64,000 nt of DNA from Theileria orientalis strain Shintoku (GCF_000740895.1 NC_025260.1:2212001-2276000); one strand, 5' to 3'. Positions 45,353-58,777 are shown, counted from the stretch's first letter. Numbers and translations are program-made. The notes: generated from the sequence alone by a model not told the origin.

Positions 45353-45637
45353 GAAGGTACACTCTGATCCAGGGGAAAACTCCACACCAGGTTGCCATAG
45401 TGAACTCCGTTCAAAAGTATGTACAATATTATGAAGCTAATGTAATAGCGAATAAACATGGATTCCTTTGCAGATTTTTTATGTGATGCTTAAGCATAGA
45501 TTTGTTAGTAGATTTTGGGCAGGTATTATTTTAAAAATACACACCTGTGTGTTGATGCACACATATGCGTTATAAAGGTATGGTGTCTAAAATGTAATTA
45601 AAATCACGATAATTAGAGAGGGGAACATTAAAAGGGA

Positions 45638-47132
45638 TCACGGCCACTTTCTCTGTAAGGCGCGACTGATCCCGAACTCCTGGATGTCGGATCTCGTGAT
45701 GCACAGGGTGGCGAATCCACCGAGCGATGAGAGAATGGAGGCCCCGATAAAACTGCTGAACTGCTGTTCATTGCCGCCAATCGCCATGAAGGTGGGCTTC
45801 TCCTCGAGCTTCTTGGACTTCAAAAAGTCGTCGAAGTCCCTCTGGACTATGGGTATCAGGGCAGGGTGCCTGGTGCAGCCGCCAGTGAAGATCACCTGTT
45901 TCATGGCAGGGGTGGCGTCAAGGCCGCCCTCGAAGTCAATCAACGAAGCCCAGGAGTCAGTCAGCAACTTAGAGAGGCCCTGGTTCTTGGAAAGAAGAGA
46001 GTCAATGGAGGAGTCGTCGTTCGGATTGAAAAACGACTTGGAAATGTGCAACTTGTTCAGGTCAGACTTGCTGTGCAGGTACTTCTTCTGGTTAAAGATG
46101 CAGCAGCAGAAGATGCCGCAGAGCGACTTGCTGTGCTCCACGTCCAGGTAGTTGCCGTCGGGGAGGGCGTAGCAGTATGACTCGTCGTTCGAGTGCTGGA
46201 CGTTGATGCTATCGTTTAATATGATACAGGTCTCCTTCAGAACCGAGGTCGCGTAGAGCGTGGACCAGTGGTAGTAGTCCGGGTGCACGAAGGGCAGCTT
46301 CCTCGTCGTAATGTTCTTCGTCATCGAGTTGACGTCGTCCTTCTTATGGTGCTTTGAGGGCGGCTCCGAAGTCTCCGCGTTCTGGTTTTTGCAGTACTCG
46401 TAGGAAGGCCTGACTGTGATGCCCACTGACGTCAGGTACGAGTGGAAAATGCGGTCTATTATCGAGCCTCCCACCGGCTCCTCGCGCACTGAGTCCTGGA
46501 GCGTGTAGCCGTCCACTACGGGCGCGACGTTGGTGCAGGAGCCGCCGACGTCCACGACGACTCCGCTGGTGCAGGCGCTCGCGTAGCAGGTGAGCGCCGA
46601 CCTTTTACACATTAGCAAATTTTCGACCTTAAAGGTCTCCGATAGAATCTCCGCAAACGATTCCCTAAATTTCGGGTTATGTAGAGTGGGCTCTGAGACG
46701 ATAACCGAGGATTCTTGGATGGCCTCGTCGAGGCCCTTTACGCCCATACAGCCGTCCAAAAGTCGTTCGACAAGCTGAAAATTTAATAAATTCTGCACAG
46801 TACGTGTTTATATAAATATGTACGTGGTTATATTTGTGATTATTTCTAGTGTGAGCACTTACATTGGCATCTACCTCAAAGCCCTTCTGCCCATACGTAA
46901 TTGCGGGCACAGGTATGACATTGTCATGTTTATCTCTAGGATTTAGTGGGAAAATTGTGTATTCTAGTGGATTTTGTCCTGATCCTCCTGTAAAATCGCA
47001 AAGATCGCCTTTGGAGTCCTTCATCAGTGGTTTCCCTATAACTGGAGGTACGAAGAAGCTGGGATTTTTATCTCCCGCTCTTCCTACTCTAAACGAGACA
47101 GTTCCGAAGTCTAAAATGAGAGGCTTCTCCAT
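45638..47132 (-). CDS. ARP4: actin-related protein, ARP4-like
   Basis: Two exons (47132-46863, 46774-45638) give 468 residues from MEKPLILDF. An upstream Met at 47192 could add 20 residues. Actin-fold signatures: LILDFGTVSFRVGRAGD (phosphate 1), GVVVDVGGSCTNVAPVVDGY (phosphate 2, as V-D-V-G), YALPDGNYLDVEH, and VIFTGGCTRHPALIPIV, the adenosine G-G loop. The C-terminal IGGNEQQFSSFIGASILSSLGGF fits the family. ARP4-like proteins work with INO80, SWR1 or NuA4 chromatin complexes. The region around residues 190-270 has lineage-specific inserts (KHHKKDD). The ARP4 subclass is likely but not certain; the family level is firm. Confidence 0.85.
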
Positions 47133-47278
47133 TTGAAACTGCGAGGAACAATTTTTTAGTAACCGCTGCGTACACGACATCACACTACACATGAAAGGAA
47201 GGCAAGTGAAAACTCACAAGAGTGAGCCAAATCTCAAATAAATACCGTGTAAAATCGCAAATTAGTTTTTAAACATTA

Positions 47279-48519
47279 TCACACTTCTTCGTCTGCCGTT
47301 AAGATAGACTTAAAGTTGTTCGGCTGCTCCAGTATCTCAACCTCAGATATGATTATCCTATCTGTATGAGGGTACAGGAACAGCAGGACTAGCTGCACGA
47401 ACCCGCTCAGCACTCCCAGAAAGTTCGGGCCGATGACCAGCAGATCCCAAATGATGAACCCGTAGCAGAACATGAAGAACGCGCATATGAAGTTGCCTAT
47501 TGAGATCTCAGTGGGCATCGTCGACGTGTTTCTCGACTGCAATATCTCGTTGATGGACACCAGCGGTGACACGTACGATATTGCAAGCAGTGACCCTATT
47601 CATATTGATCTGTGTGTAATGTGTGTGCTTACCTCCGAACAGACCGACCACGGTCAAAAAGGCAGGGAACGACAGCACAAAGTACAGAATGAGCAGGAGT
47701 ACGGCGAGTCCTAAGGACACTTTACTCGATATGTTTAAAATTAGTCTCTGTGTCTGGTCCGTACAGTACTTAGAGAACATCCAAATTCCGACTAAGTTGA
47801 TGATGGCTCCTGAGCACGCGTTAACTAAATTCCGTAAAAAATAAAATACCTGGAAAGTTTGAAAAGATGAGAATCCAGTTTGTGGTTAACGTTGCGTATA
47901 GCGACCATAGAAGTGAGGAAACGGCCGATGTGATGAAATTGAGCGACTTAAGATTTCTAGTCGACTTGTCCTTCCTTATTGTTATCAAGCAGTTGAGAGG
48001 AATCATCTGAGTGAGTATTGATGACAGCACTGCTCCAACTCTAACCAAGAACCTGAAGTCGCTCTTTATAAATCTGACTATTTTCATTAAAAATGTTTCA
48101 TCTTTGTCCTTGACGTCCTCGTCCTCCTTACCGGGTCCATTTTTGAAGTCCTTATCGCTAATAGGAAGAGTAGTATCAACATTTTTAATCTCTATTTTCT
48201 GCTCGTTCTGGTTCGGGATGTTTACAGTGATTGTGGCGATGGTCGCGTCCTTGGTTTTCGGTGAGTCCTTCACGTCACTGGTATTAGGCTTCGCTTCCTC
48301 AACTTTAATATCCGAAGATTTCGCATCGGAACCTTTCGTTTCATTATTCACCTTTATTTCTATGACTTTGGTCTCAGAAGTGGGATTTGAGTCCTTAGGG
48401 CTGATGGTAGCAGTGACAGTGGCTGTATTGGCGCTATCATCGGCTGCGATAAAAAAAATATTTAATTTAAAACAATCCAAAAGACAAACAATTAAATAAA
48501 AACAATATATTAAATTCAT
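47279..48519 (-). CDS. SWEET: SWEET-family sugar transporter with secreted N-terminal extension
   Basis: Three exons (48519-47850, 47809-47633, 47595-47279) give 387 residues. A hydrophobic N-terminus (MNLIYCFYLIVCLLDCF) precedes about 120 residues of Ser/Thr/Lys/Glu-rich, probably disordered, sequence. The seven-helix core is a MtN3/SWEET: repeat 1 with IRKDKSTRNLKSLNF, SSLLWSLYATLTTNWILI and NFPGAIINLVGIWMFS, repeat 2 with YVSPLVSINEILQSRNTSTM, WDLLVIGPNFLGVLSGFVQL. The two halves keep the W-x-x-Y-x-x-L-T/I-x-D/N spacing. SWEETs pass sugars down a gradient. Two consecutive acceptors at 47809 and 47827 are in frame, so the joint between repeats could vary by six residues. Confidence 0.9.
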
Positions 48520-48646
48520 TTTAATTTGACATTTTATAAAACTGTACAATGAACCAAGTGGAATCACCACAACTAATTATGCAAATTTGAAACATTCGAT
48601 CCCAATATTGATTTGGTGTATTTTTGTTTGCTGTTAATGTGATTGG

Positions 48647-49425
48647 TTGATGGAGATAGTTTCACACCCATCTAAGCAAAATCATTGTTTACTAGGAGAT
48701 TTCTACTACGGTTATTTGATACCGACAGTGATTTGTGGAAGATCACAATCATTCAAACGAGACATAAGTGGCTTCATCGCAAACTGGTGTGAAGAAATAC
48801 TAAAAGAAGATATAAATAAAACAGTAAAAGTGTGTGCAAATTAAATAATTTGAATACAATTGTTTGTGTAAATAAATGACAGTTTAAATTCCATTTTTAA
48901 TATAAATTTTTAGGATTATCCAGATTTTGGATTGGAGAAGCTAGGAGAAAGCTTCAGAGATCATATGTTTTCAAAATTACTGGTTCTGTCGCCAAAAGAA
49001 AACCTAGTGGACGCCTGGCAAGTACTTTGGGGAGTTTGGTCAGGTACGTATTGCACAACGTGATAAAAAAAGTGCACTTAGACGTTTTTAAAAACACATC
49101 GGAGGATAAATCGGCAGATTACACACTGGTGTTTAAAGCGTCGTGTATATTCTTGATGCTTTATTTGTATTTCTCGCAATCAGGAGCACACAATTTGGCA
49201 ATTCCATTGAGTTTAGGTAAGCTAAAAGGATTTAAATTGGATTCAGATACGTTTAATAAGTGTTTGGAGATATCGCATGAGGTGTTGAGAGAATATAAAA
49301 TAACCTCAGTGTTTAACGTTTTAAATTACATGGTCAATCACAAGTGCTTTACATTCTCGTTGTACGACGGTGTGCAGTATTTATACCAAGATAAATTTGG
49401 AAGACCACTAAAAATAAATAAATAA
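48647..49425 (+). CDS. SNAPC1/SNAP43-like protein
   Basis: Three exons (48647-48823, 48914-49043, 49082-49425; the first may end at 48829) give about 217-219 residues. The order of blocks follows human SNAPC1: an early FYYGYLIPTVICGRSQSFKR resembling its M-K-F-G-x-I-F-C-G-R, then CIFLMLYLYFSQSG with AIPLSLGKLKGFKLD near the middle, resembling A-L-Y-L-L-Y-G and I-R-V-A-L-K-D-W-D-E-V, and a final INYM-like helix. SNAPC1 is part of the complex that recruits RNA polymerase II or III to snRNA genes. The similarity is by pattern and spacing, not strict identity. It shares a 127-bp divergent spacer with the SWEET gene. Confidence 0.6.
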
Positions 49426-49495
49426 ATAAAGTGGCATAAATAAAAGGAAGATTTTAAAGCTAAAGTAAACAGTAAACAAAAGGTAAAAGATAAAA

Positions 49496-50510
49496 ATGGT
49501 AGTATTTGGCCAAGTGGTCATTGGACCACCGGGGAGTGGTAAATCGACATACTGCGCAGCAATGCAGCAGAAACTCAATTCATTGAATCGCAAATGTATA
49601 GTAATCAATTTAGACCCTCAAGTAACACTGAAGGAACTGCCGTACGAGCCGACCATAGACGTGTGTAACCTGATAGACTCGGAGAGAGTGTCAAAAGCAT
49701 TTAGCCTAGGACCAAACTCAAGTATAATATATACAAGTATTCACACACACTAAAGTAACAAGTTTAAACAATTGTGTAGCACTGGTGTATTGTATGGAGT
49801 ACCTGCTGGAGAATATAGACTGGCTGTTGGAGGAGATATCGAAAAATAAAGGTAAACGGCGTTGCAAATAGGGATTGTAGACTCGTATCTGCTGTATGAC
49901 CTGCCGGGACAAGTGGAGCTGTTCGTACACAATAACGCAACAAAAGACATCGTGGCGAGACTGGAAAAGGCGAATCAGCGAGTAAGTGTACGAGACCACT
50001 GAGAGGAATCTAATAAAATTGATGTAGCTGGTGCTGATAAACCTGGTGGACTCGACGCTGTGCACGGACCCGTTCAAGTACGTGGCAGCAATGCTGTCGT
50101 CACTGAGCAGCCAAATCTTCATACAACTGCCACACATCAACGTGCTGAGCAAGCTGCGACTGCTGAAGAGGCTTAAAAACGACCTCGCGTACAGGCTGGA
50201 GTACTATACACAGGCGCAGGACCTCCAGGAGCTCCTGGAAGTGCTGAGAAGAGGTATCCACATCCCAAATTCGCAAAAATTCGAGAGATTCACCTCGACG
50301 TTGTGCGAGATAATAGAAGATTTTAATCTCGTCTCGTTTTGCACTGCGGATGTGGAAGATGAGGTGTCGCTGGAGAGGCTGCTGTCGAGCGCCGATAGAG
50401 CCGTGGGATACATCCCTTTCAACGAAGGCGACGTGTATTTTGACTTAAAATCAAAAGTATACAACGACCTCGCGGAATTTGACGATAGTTCGGAAGATTC
50501 CGGTGACTAG
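49496..50510 (+). CDS. GPN2: GPN-loop GTPase 2
   Basis: Four exons (49496-49721, 49780-49851, 49881-49981, 50028-50510) give 293 residues. P-loop VVIGPPGSGKSTY, the GPN loop in SLGPNSTLVYCMEYL, the switch DLPGQVELF, then LINLVDSTLCTDPFKYVAA and LPHINVLSKLRLL all fall in GPN2 order. GPN2 and its partners act in RNA polymerase II and III biogenesis and nuclear import. The G4 base-specificity motif, SKMD in human GPN2, reads SKLR here, so the key Asp is missing. The intron 49852-49880 is just 29 nt. Tail is acidic (DDSSEDSGD). Confidence 0.92.
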
Positions 50511-50553
50511 ACTTCTAGTGCTGCATTAGTTACATGCTACGACAAACCTCAAT

Positions 50554-51482
50554 ATGGCTTCACAAAACAATCATAAGTTACATAATTTCATATTTAAAAA
50601 TGTAAACACCAATATGGGAAAGGCGGCAGGGAATTTAGTGATGTCCAAAATACGTGTCAAGAACACGTTCATGAACCTGCCGGAGGACCAGGAGTGCACG
50701 GGCACGGCGATATACAAATCGCTATCGATGCCAACCCTGGAAGGTAAGCAGATTTTGAGTTGATTCACAGCCCTTTCAGATAACTTTAACCAGTGGTACA
50801 TTTACAACCTCCCCTGCTTTGAGGACAGGGAACACTGCAAGCAGTTGATGTTTAACTCAGGTATTTCGAGCGCGATTACTAGTTAGATAAGAGTTAAATT
50901 AATTTTAATTTACTATTAACCCAGAAAACGATAATTCCGGCGTCCACTCTATGCTGAAGCCAGCATCCATGTTCAAGTACAACCAGGTTTGCATTTAGTC
51001 TAATCCGGGCCCATGGGCAATTTTAACTGAAAATTTAAGCCAGGAAAAATTAATGCCTTTTTAGGAGCGTGCACATTCCGATGCTACCCATTCCAACGGT
51101 GAGTTAAGGCGTATAGCTTACTTATGAGGAATCCTACACGTTACTCCTATTTCGGCGCCTCGCAGTTTCCAAATGCAAACATCACCGGAATTTAATTTTA
51201 TTTTCCAGAATGTATACCTCTGGACGACAATGGAAAGCTCACTTCTATTGGATCGGTACGCCACCTCATAGGCGACTGTAAGCGTAAGTGCAAATAGATA
51301 TGCCCAAATAGACTCGACTAACGCCCTTTTCAGCCTGCGCATTCAACAGACACCATACGAAGACGTGTATGAATGGGATACGCTGCAACTTCTGTAAGTT
51401 TGAAATTCGTAACATCCACACAGGCCACTTCGATCACACGGCAAAGCGCAAAACACGATTCCGAATTCCTCGGAACCACTGA
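50554..51482 (+). CDS. alveolate-type CCCH zinc-finger protein
   Basis: Seven exons (50554-50743, 50780-50860, 50925-50986, 51065-51098, 51209-51283, 51334-51393, 51424-51482) give 186 residues. The C-terminus carries one compact zinc motif: SVRHLIGDCKPCAF, a spacer, CMNGIRCNFCHFDHTAKRK. This C-x2-C-x(7-12)-C-x(5)-C-x2-CH pattern with a preceding S-x-G-S-x-x-H-x-x-G is widespread in apicomplexan and dinoflagellate proteins. The rest is without recognised domains (EDNFNQWYIYN, REHCKQL). The role is unknown, probably RNA binding. It begins 43 bp after the GPN2 stop and converges with UBA4. Confidence 0.8.
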
Positions 51483-51561
51483 ATCGCTCCAGCACACACA
51501 GCCCATTGTCTTCAACAGATTCACACATTTTAAAATCGTTGAGTGCATTCTACAAACTATA

Positions 51562-53327
51562 TTATGTCATGGGTATTTTCATGTTAAGATGGGTTCGCAA
51601 GTAGTGCATCCCGCCGGCGACAGAGTAGCAAAGTGTGTCATGGTGCCTCTGACTACGCGACAGCGAATTCCTGATGGAATCCGCGGCGACTCGCGAACTG
51701 ATCCCCTTTCTGCAAATTGTGAGTATCATTACCCTACAGTTGTGGCTTGCTTGTCCACCTGATTTTGTTATTGCGTCCATTTTTTCTTCAAATGTGTCCT
51801 GGCTGAGTCCTGAGTTCAAAACGTAGTCCACTGGCCAGTTTATTGAGCCCGGCAGGTGGCAGATGTGGTAGTGTGCTGAGGCCCTAACGTCGACCAAGTA
51901 TACCAGGAACTCTACTCCTTTTTCGTCCAGCCTGATTCTGTCCTTCTCGACAATCAACTTGTTTGATACTGGTAATCCTTTTTGGACTGAGTCCATGTAA
52001 ATGTGCCAGAATTCTTCCGGGCTTATCGCCAAGTCGTCCCGTTCCAAATTCAACTCCCTGTCCACACACTCGTGCATATTCAGACTTATGGGCTTCGCGT
52101 TATCTCCGCAAACTAAAAATTGTTTTATTATAACATTTATTTTTACTAACCCTTGCAACCCCTGTTTCTCGATAGTTCCAGGGTCCTGAACGGATTCCTC
52201 GAGTTAACTGCGTCATAGATCAACAGGCGACCTGGCGATAGCGTCGTATCAAACGTGCCAGCGCATATTTTCAGCACTTCCGTTGCCTGTATCCCATTAG
52301 TCGCGTTCAAAGGCCGTCAAATAACTATTTTGGTACCTGAATCGTTCCCAGAATCCCGGGTATAGATCCCAGGACTCCGGCCGCACTGCAGGCGTTTTTT
52401 ACGAATGATATTGACGGGTTCCCGTCTTCGGGGCATATGCAGCGGAAACATGGTATTTTTTCGTCGTGGAAGTCCTTCAGCAGCCTATTGAACACCATCA
52501 GCTGCCCCTGCGACCGTATACAGCTGGCCACGACGTACGGCTTATTGTACAGTATGCACGCGTCGTTTATTAAATACCTAATCAGAGCGTTATCGCCTTC
52601 CCAAATTACTTGGTCTGCGGATTGTCCGACGCATCGACTATCACGTCATAAAGAGGTAGAATCTCGTGCGCCTCCTTCACTCCAAAGAAGAACTCGTACG
52701 AAATATACTTGCCCTAATATGCTTTTATTTATCACACACACCTTACGTTAGGATTCATCTTCAGCAGCCTATCTCTCGCGGACCTGGCCTTGTTCATTCC
52801 GACGTTGGCTTCATCGTGTATTATTTGCCTAAAATTTTGTGAACTTGCACCAAAGTCATACCTGTGCAAATTCGACACCTCTACCACATCTCCGTCAATG
52901 ATTCCAATTATACCTAATCATATATATAGGTAGAAATATGAATACCTATCCCTGAAGACGCCAGGTACATTAGCAGCGGAGATCCGAGACCACCGGCGCC
53001 TATTACAAGCACAGCCGACGTGGATATGGAGTGATATATTGAACCGGAGTTTGATGATTTAGAAAAGTTGTGAAGGGCTATGTACTGTGCACTGTATCTG
53101 TTGGACGTCTCCACGTTCATGGACGAGCAGAAGGGAAGAGAATTGTTTTTACAATCGAACGTGGAGCCTTCAGCCAACATAAAAGAAGGAATCCACCTCG
53201 GCCTTTTGACTAAATACTCGTCCAGGGGAATAGAATCATCGGATTCGGTTGCCAGCCTTAAGCAACCGTGAGACTTGGACTTATCCAATTCAATCGATAA
53301 AAGCTGACATTCCTCAACAGATGTCAT
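51562..53327 (-). CDS. UBA4: UBA4/MOCS3, URM1-activating E1 with rhodanese domain
   Basis: Seven exons (53327-52946, 52913-52862, 52828-52747, 52713-52610, 52577-52337, 52286-52151, 52112-51562) give 515 residues. The adenylation domain has the nucleotide-binding [39 protein letters not shown], and [20 protein letters not shown]. The catalytic and Zn pairs are seen as [11 protein letters not shown] and, after splicing, CKVC. The C-terminal rhodanese domain holds [20 protein letters not shown] and the active site [12 protein letters not shown]. Uba4 activates and thiolates Urm1 for 2-thiolation of tRNA wobble uridine. The full two-domain structure is intact. The UBA4 and FAINT neighbours are unrelated. 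Confidence 0.93.
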
Positions 53328-53825
53328 GTTATTTGTGGTTTATATATTTATTTAAAGAAAATAAAACTCCATTCACAATAATGTAACAGTTTACAAAAAT
53401 GAAGATGAATAAAATATATATATCATAATTGAAATTAAGTTTTATAAAATACAATCTTATAAAACAACTAAATTCTAATATAGAATTGAACAAGTAATAT
53501 AGACCCTCACTAAAACCTCTAAAAATATGAAGGAATGAATAAATAATAATAATTCTGCTTCCCCACGGGTGTTAAAATTGGTCATACATTTATAATAATA
53601 AATCATAATTTTGATTCTATAAAACAATGTGTATTCAAATGCATGAATAGTTTTGATTGATTTGAATTGTCTTATACATATAATAGCCGTTCTATTAATT
53701 GTTATAATTTCACAACATACGGGCTCATAAATGTGTAACAGTTACATTTGAGTATTTTATTCTCATGGTTAATTTATCGTCAACATAAGCTACAGATAAT
53801 GAATTTATTAGATTGAGTATATAAA
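53328..53825. other. divergent intergenic region between UBA4 and J-domain genes
   Basis: 498 bp of strongly AT-rich sequence with both promoters. No open frame with coding character and no structured element. Confidence 0.6.
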
Positions 53826-56102
53826 ATGATGGATTCTCAAACGGTGTTTAGACCAAGTGTTAAACGCAAAACACTTGACTCGCCAACGGATGATGTGTTT
53901 GAACTTGACGTGGATATGACCGCAGAATCTGAACCGGACGACTTGAAAACGGTGTATGAGCCGGAAAAGTCGGACAAACCTAGTGACCGCGAAGGTTTCA
54001 TGGACGCAAATGTGCAAACTACAGTAAGAGTAGACGGGACGGACCCTGATTTTTATTATAAAATAGATGACCCAAATAGTAAATCGCAAACATCGTTGTC
54101 GAAGGAGTTCTTGTCTAACTTCATGCTGGAGTTTACAGAGGATGAGTTGGCAGCAAAGAGAACAGTGGAAACTATATACTCAGCAACGGGATCCTTCGCA
54201 TACACATATCGCAGCTTGGACGACGCGTTCTTCTCAAGGTCGACGAGCGTTAACACGTTGATGCCATTCGTAAAGGCACTAGCGTCAGTGGCAGACGAAT
54301 CGATGCTGCTTAAGATACTGGAGGAAGCAAAGATAAATAGGGAAGTGAGCGGAAGTGGGTCCGCAGACAAGTCGCTGCTGCTTAACTTTGAGCTGATACT
54401 GTTAGGGCACTTCAGGCCAATAAAGGCGAAGCTTGGGGAGTACATGGGAGCAAACTTTCCACTGACCTGGAAAGAACTAAACGAGTTCACGACAGTGCTC
54501 TTTAAAAATGGAATACTGACGGAGCTAAATACCTTCTTCACGAACGTCTACGGGATCTATGAGATATACATGGAGGACTTCAAGAGGTACCTGATGGACC
54601 TGAGGATGTACGTGATGAGGCTGAACGACTGTTTGACGGCAGAGGAAAAGAAGACGAAGAAGCAGAAGGCCGCATCGCTGTACTCACTGCACGACTGCGT
54701 GGACATAATCAACTTCATAGCCTCCCAGCTGGACAGCATGAGGAAGGTGTACGTGCTGTTGGTAAAGAATATTATGAACACGCCAGTGACGGATAATTTG
54801 GAAAAGGTGCTGGCGTCACTTGAAAAGGACCTGAGAAGCCAGGCGCTGCTGAAGAGGGAGGAAGGAGAAGTCTCGGATAAGGTGAGTTGCATAAGGATGC
54901 TGCTGGACGAGGACTCGGTAAAGTTCCTGGGGTCGGCGTCGCTGGCGACCGATAATGGAGTGTGCAGAGATAAGTTCAACGCATTCTTCACAGCATACCA
55001 GCAGGAGCTGCAGCGAAGAACAGATGAGTCGTCGGAGTTTCAGAAGAAGAAGAAGTTCAAGAGGGACTCGGTGCAGTACGTGCTGGACAGGCTGGAGGAG
55101 CAGCGCTCGAACACGCTACCTGCGAACTGTAAGAACCCGTTCTACACCGTGGGAATAGCGCCGAAGCTGTGCAACCAGGACACGATCAAAAAGTGCGCTA
55201 AGAAGCTGAAGACGCTGCTGCACCCGGACACGGAGCACGACGCGGAGTGGAAGCAGAAGTCGGAGACGGCCTTCAAGGAGGCCTCGCTGGCGCTGTACCA
55301 GTGCGTGAACCTGATAGACACGTTTAGCGCAACGATGTCGAGAGTGGGACCGGTGCCGCCATACCTGTCGCACCTGGGACTGACGGTGACCGATGATGCA
55401 GGCTACGTAAAAACAAACACAGGCAACCAGGATCAGAGCGCAACGGCAGCCACAGCTTCGGGAGCTGCGACAACAGGGGCGTCAGCGGCAGGAGCACCCG
55501 GGTCGGCGGGAAGCAATGCGTCCGACGTCCTGGAGTCGCTCTACCTCTTCTTCCCCGACTTCACCATACGCTCGGAGGACGCGAAGGTGGGCGCTCTGTC
55601 GGTGGAGCTGGACCTGAGCAACCTGGCGGAGGGGAAGGTGTGGCAGGGTCTGGGCAGGAACAAGCACGTGAGTCTGTTTGTGCACAGGCCGCTGCACAAC
55701 GAGCCGCTGACAGTGCACGTGCCGCCGGAGCTGGTGAGCAGCCACCTGCGCTTCCCGCTCTCGGAGCCGCTGAAGAACAGGACGCCGATATTCAAGGTGG
55801 ACGCGGTGCAGCCGATCCAGTTCGGGAGCTCGTGGAAGTACTACGTGGGAGTGAAGGTGTGCGGGGACAGGGGCTCGACGCTGGTGAGCTGGAGGCCGGT
55901 GTTCATAGAGCTATCGTCGAGAGGAAGGTCTGCGAGTCACGTGGCGCGCCTTCTGAGCACCTTTGTGAACGCGAGCTTCGTGAGCCAGCCTCTGCTCCAG
56001 GAGAAGCTGAAGGCGATAAAGGGCACCGGCAGCAAGGCTGAGGCCGAGCGGTTCCTGGTCGAGTGCACGAAGAAGGCCCAAAGCTGGGCCGACGAAAACT
56101 AA
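53826..56102 (+). CDS. large protein with a degenerate J-domain
   Basis: A single exon of 758 residues. Residues 400-470 contain NPFYTVGIAPKLCNQDTIKK, KLKTLLHPDTEHDAEWKQK and FKEASLALYQ: helix, then the HPD tripeptide, then an E-A-x-x-x-L helix, the J-domain order. The HPD is intact, which would allow Hsp70 contact. An Ala/Gly/Thr-rich spacer (about residues 530-560) precedes a beta-rich C-terminal domain (ELDLSNLAEGKVWQG, KYYVGVKVCGD). The N-terminal 300 residues are helical. I do not recognise a named family; it is likely a chaperone-linked factor. The last 800 bp are strongly GC-rich while the first 500 bp are AT-rich. Confidence 0.7.
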   Translation: MMDSQTVFRPSVKRKTLDSPTDDVFELDVDMTAESEPDDLKTVYEPEKSDKPSDREGFMDANVQTTVRVDGTDPDFYYKIDDPNSKSQTSLSKEFLSNFMLEFTEDELAAKRTVETIYSATGSFAYTYRSLDDAFFSRSTSVNTLMPFVKALASVADESMLLKILEEAKINREVSGSGSADKSLLLNFELILLGHFRPIKAKLGEYMGANFPLTWKELNEFTTVLFKNGILTELNTFFTNVYGIYEIYMEDFKRYLMDLRMYVMRLNDCLTAEEKKTKKQKAASLYSLHDCVDIINFIASQLDSMRKVYVLLVKNIMNTPVTDNLEKVLASLEKDLRSQALLKREEGEVSDKVSCIRMLLDEDSVKFLGSASLATDNGVCRDKFNAFFTAYQQELQRRTDESSEFQKKKKFKRDSVQYVLDRLEEQRSNTLPANCKNPFYTVGIAPKLCNQDTIKKCAKKLKTLLHPDTEHDAEWKQKSETAFKEASLALYQCVNLIDTFSATMSRVGPVPPYLSHLGLTVTDDAGYVKTNTGNQDQSATAATASGAATTGASAAGAPGSAGSNASDVLESLYLFFPDFTIRSEDAKVGALSVELDLSNLAEGKVWQGLGRNKHVSLFVHRPLHNEPLTVHVPPELVSSHLRFPLSEPLKNRTPIFKVDAVQPIQFGSSWKYYVGVKVCGDRGSTLVSWRPVFIELSSRGRSASHVARLLSTFVNASFVSQPLLQEKLKAIKGTGSKAEAERFLVECTKKAQSWADEN

Positions 56103-56139
56103 TGTCTTAGCCAATTTTAAACTTCACAGATGCGTATTT

Positions 56140-56254
56140 ACCAGTTGCTGAGTTTGAATCATGGAATTGAGTGCTTTTACCCGTTACTGAGTTTAAAGTA
56201 GGTAATTGAGTACAACTACCCGTTACTGAGTTTAAGGTAATTAATTGAGTACAT
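56140..56254. repeat. three degenerate 39-bp tandem repeats between two convergent genes
   Basis: Copies start near 56140, 56179 and 56218 and share CCCGTTACTGAGTTTAA-like cores followed by GGTAATTGAGTACA. They lie in the shared 3' region of the J-domain and PRP43 genes. The repeats lie in the 3' flank of PRP43 past its stop and look non-coding. Confidence 0.8.
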
Positions 56255-56371
56255 ATGAATGAATAGTGTAAACACAAATGAACAGTGCCAAATAATAGCT
56301 GATATAATGTATCCGTATTAGGATTGAAGTAAAACAACAATAGGGTACACCTTTGAAAGGAAAATAGTTGG

Positions 56372-58602
<2,231 letters not shown>

Positions 58603-58777
58603 TATGTCAATAAATATAACTAAAAGTTGCCACGTGCAGCCACATAATACAACCCCCAACCAAGGATTATTTAAACAAATAAACAATTTATATTTTCTAT
58701 TATTTTAGTTAATAATTGTGTATATAACGGATCCTTCTGTTCTAGATAATAGTATAGTGTGTATAGTGAAAAATTAG

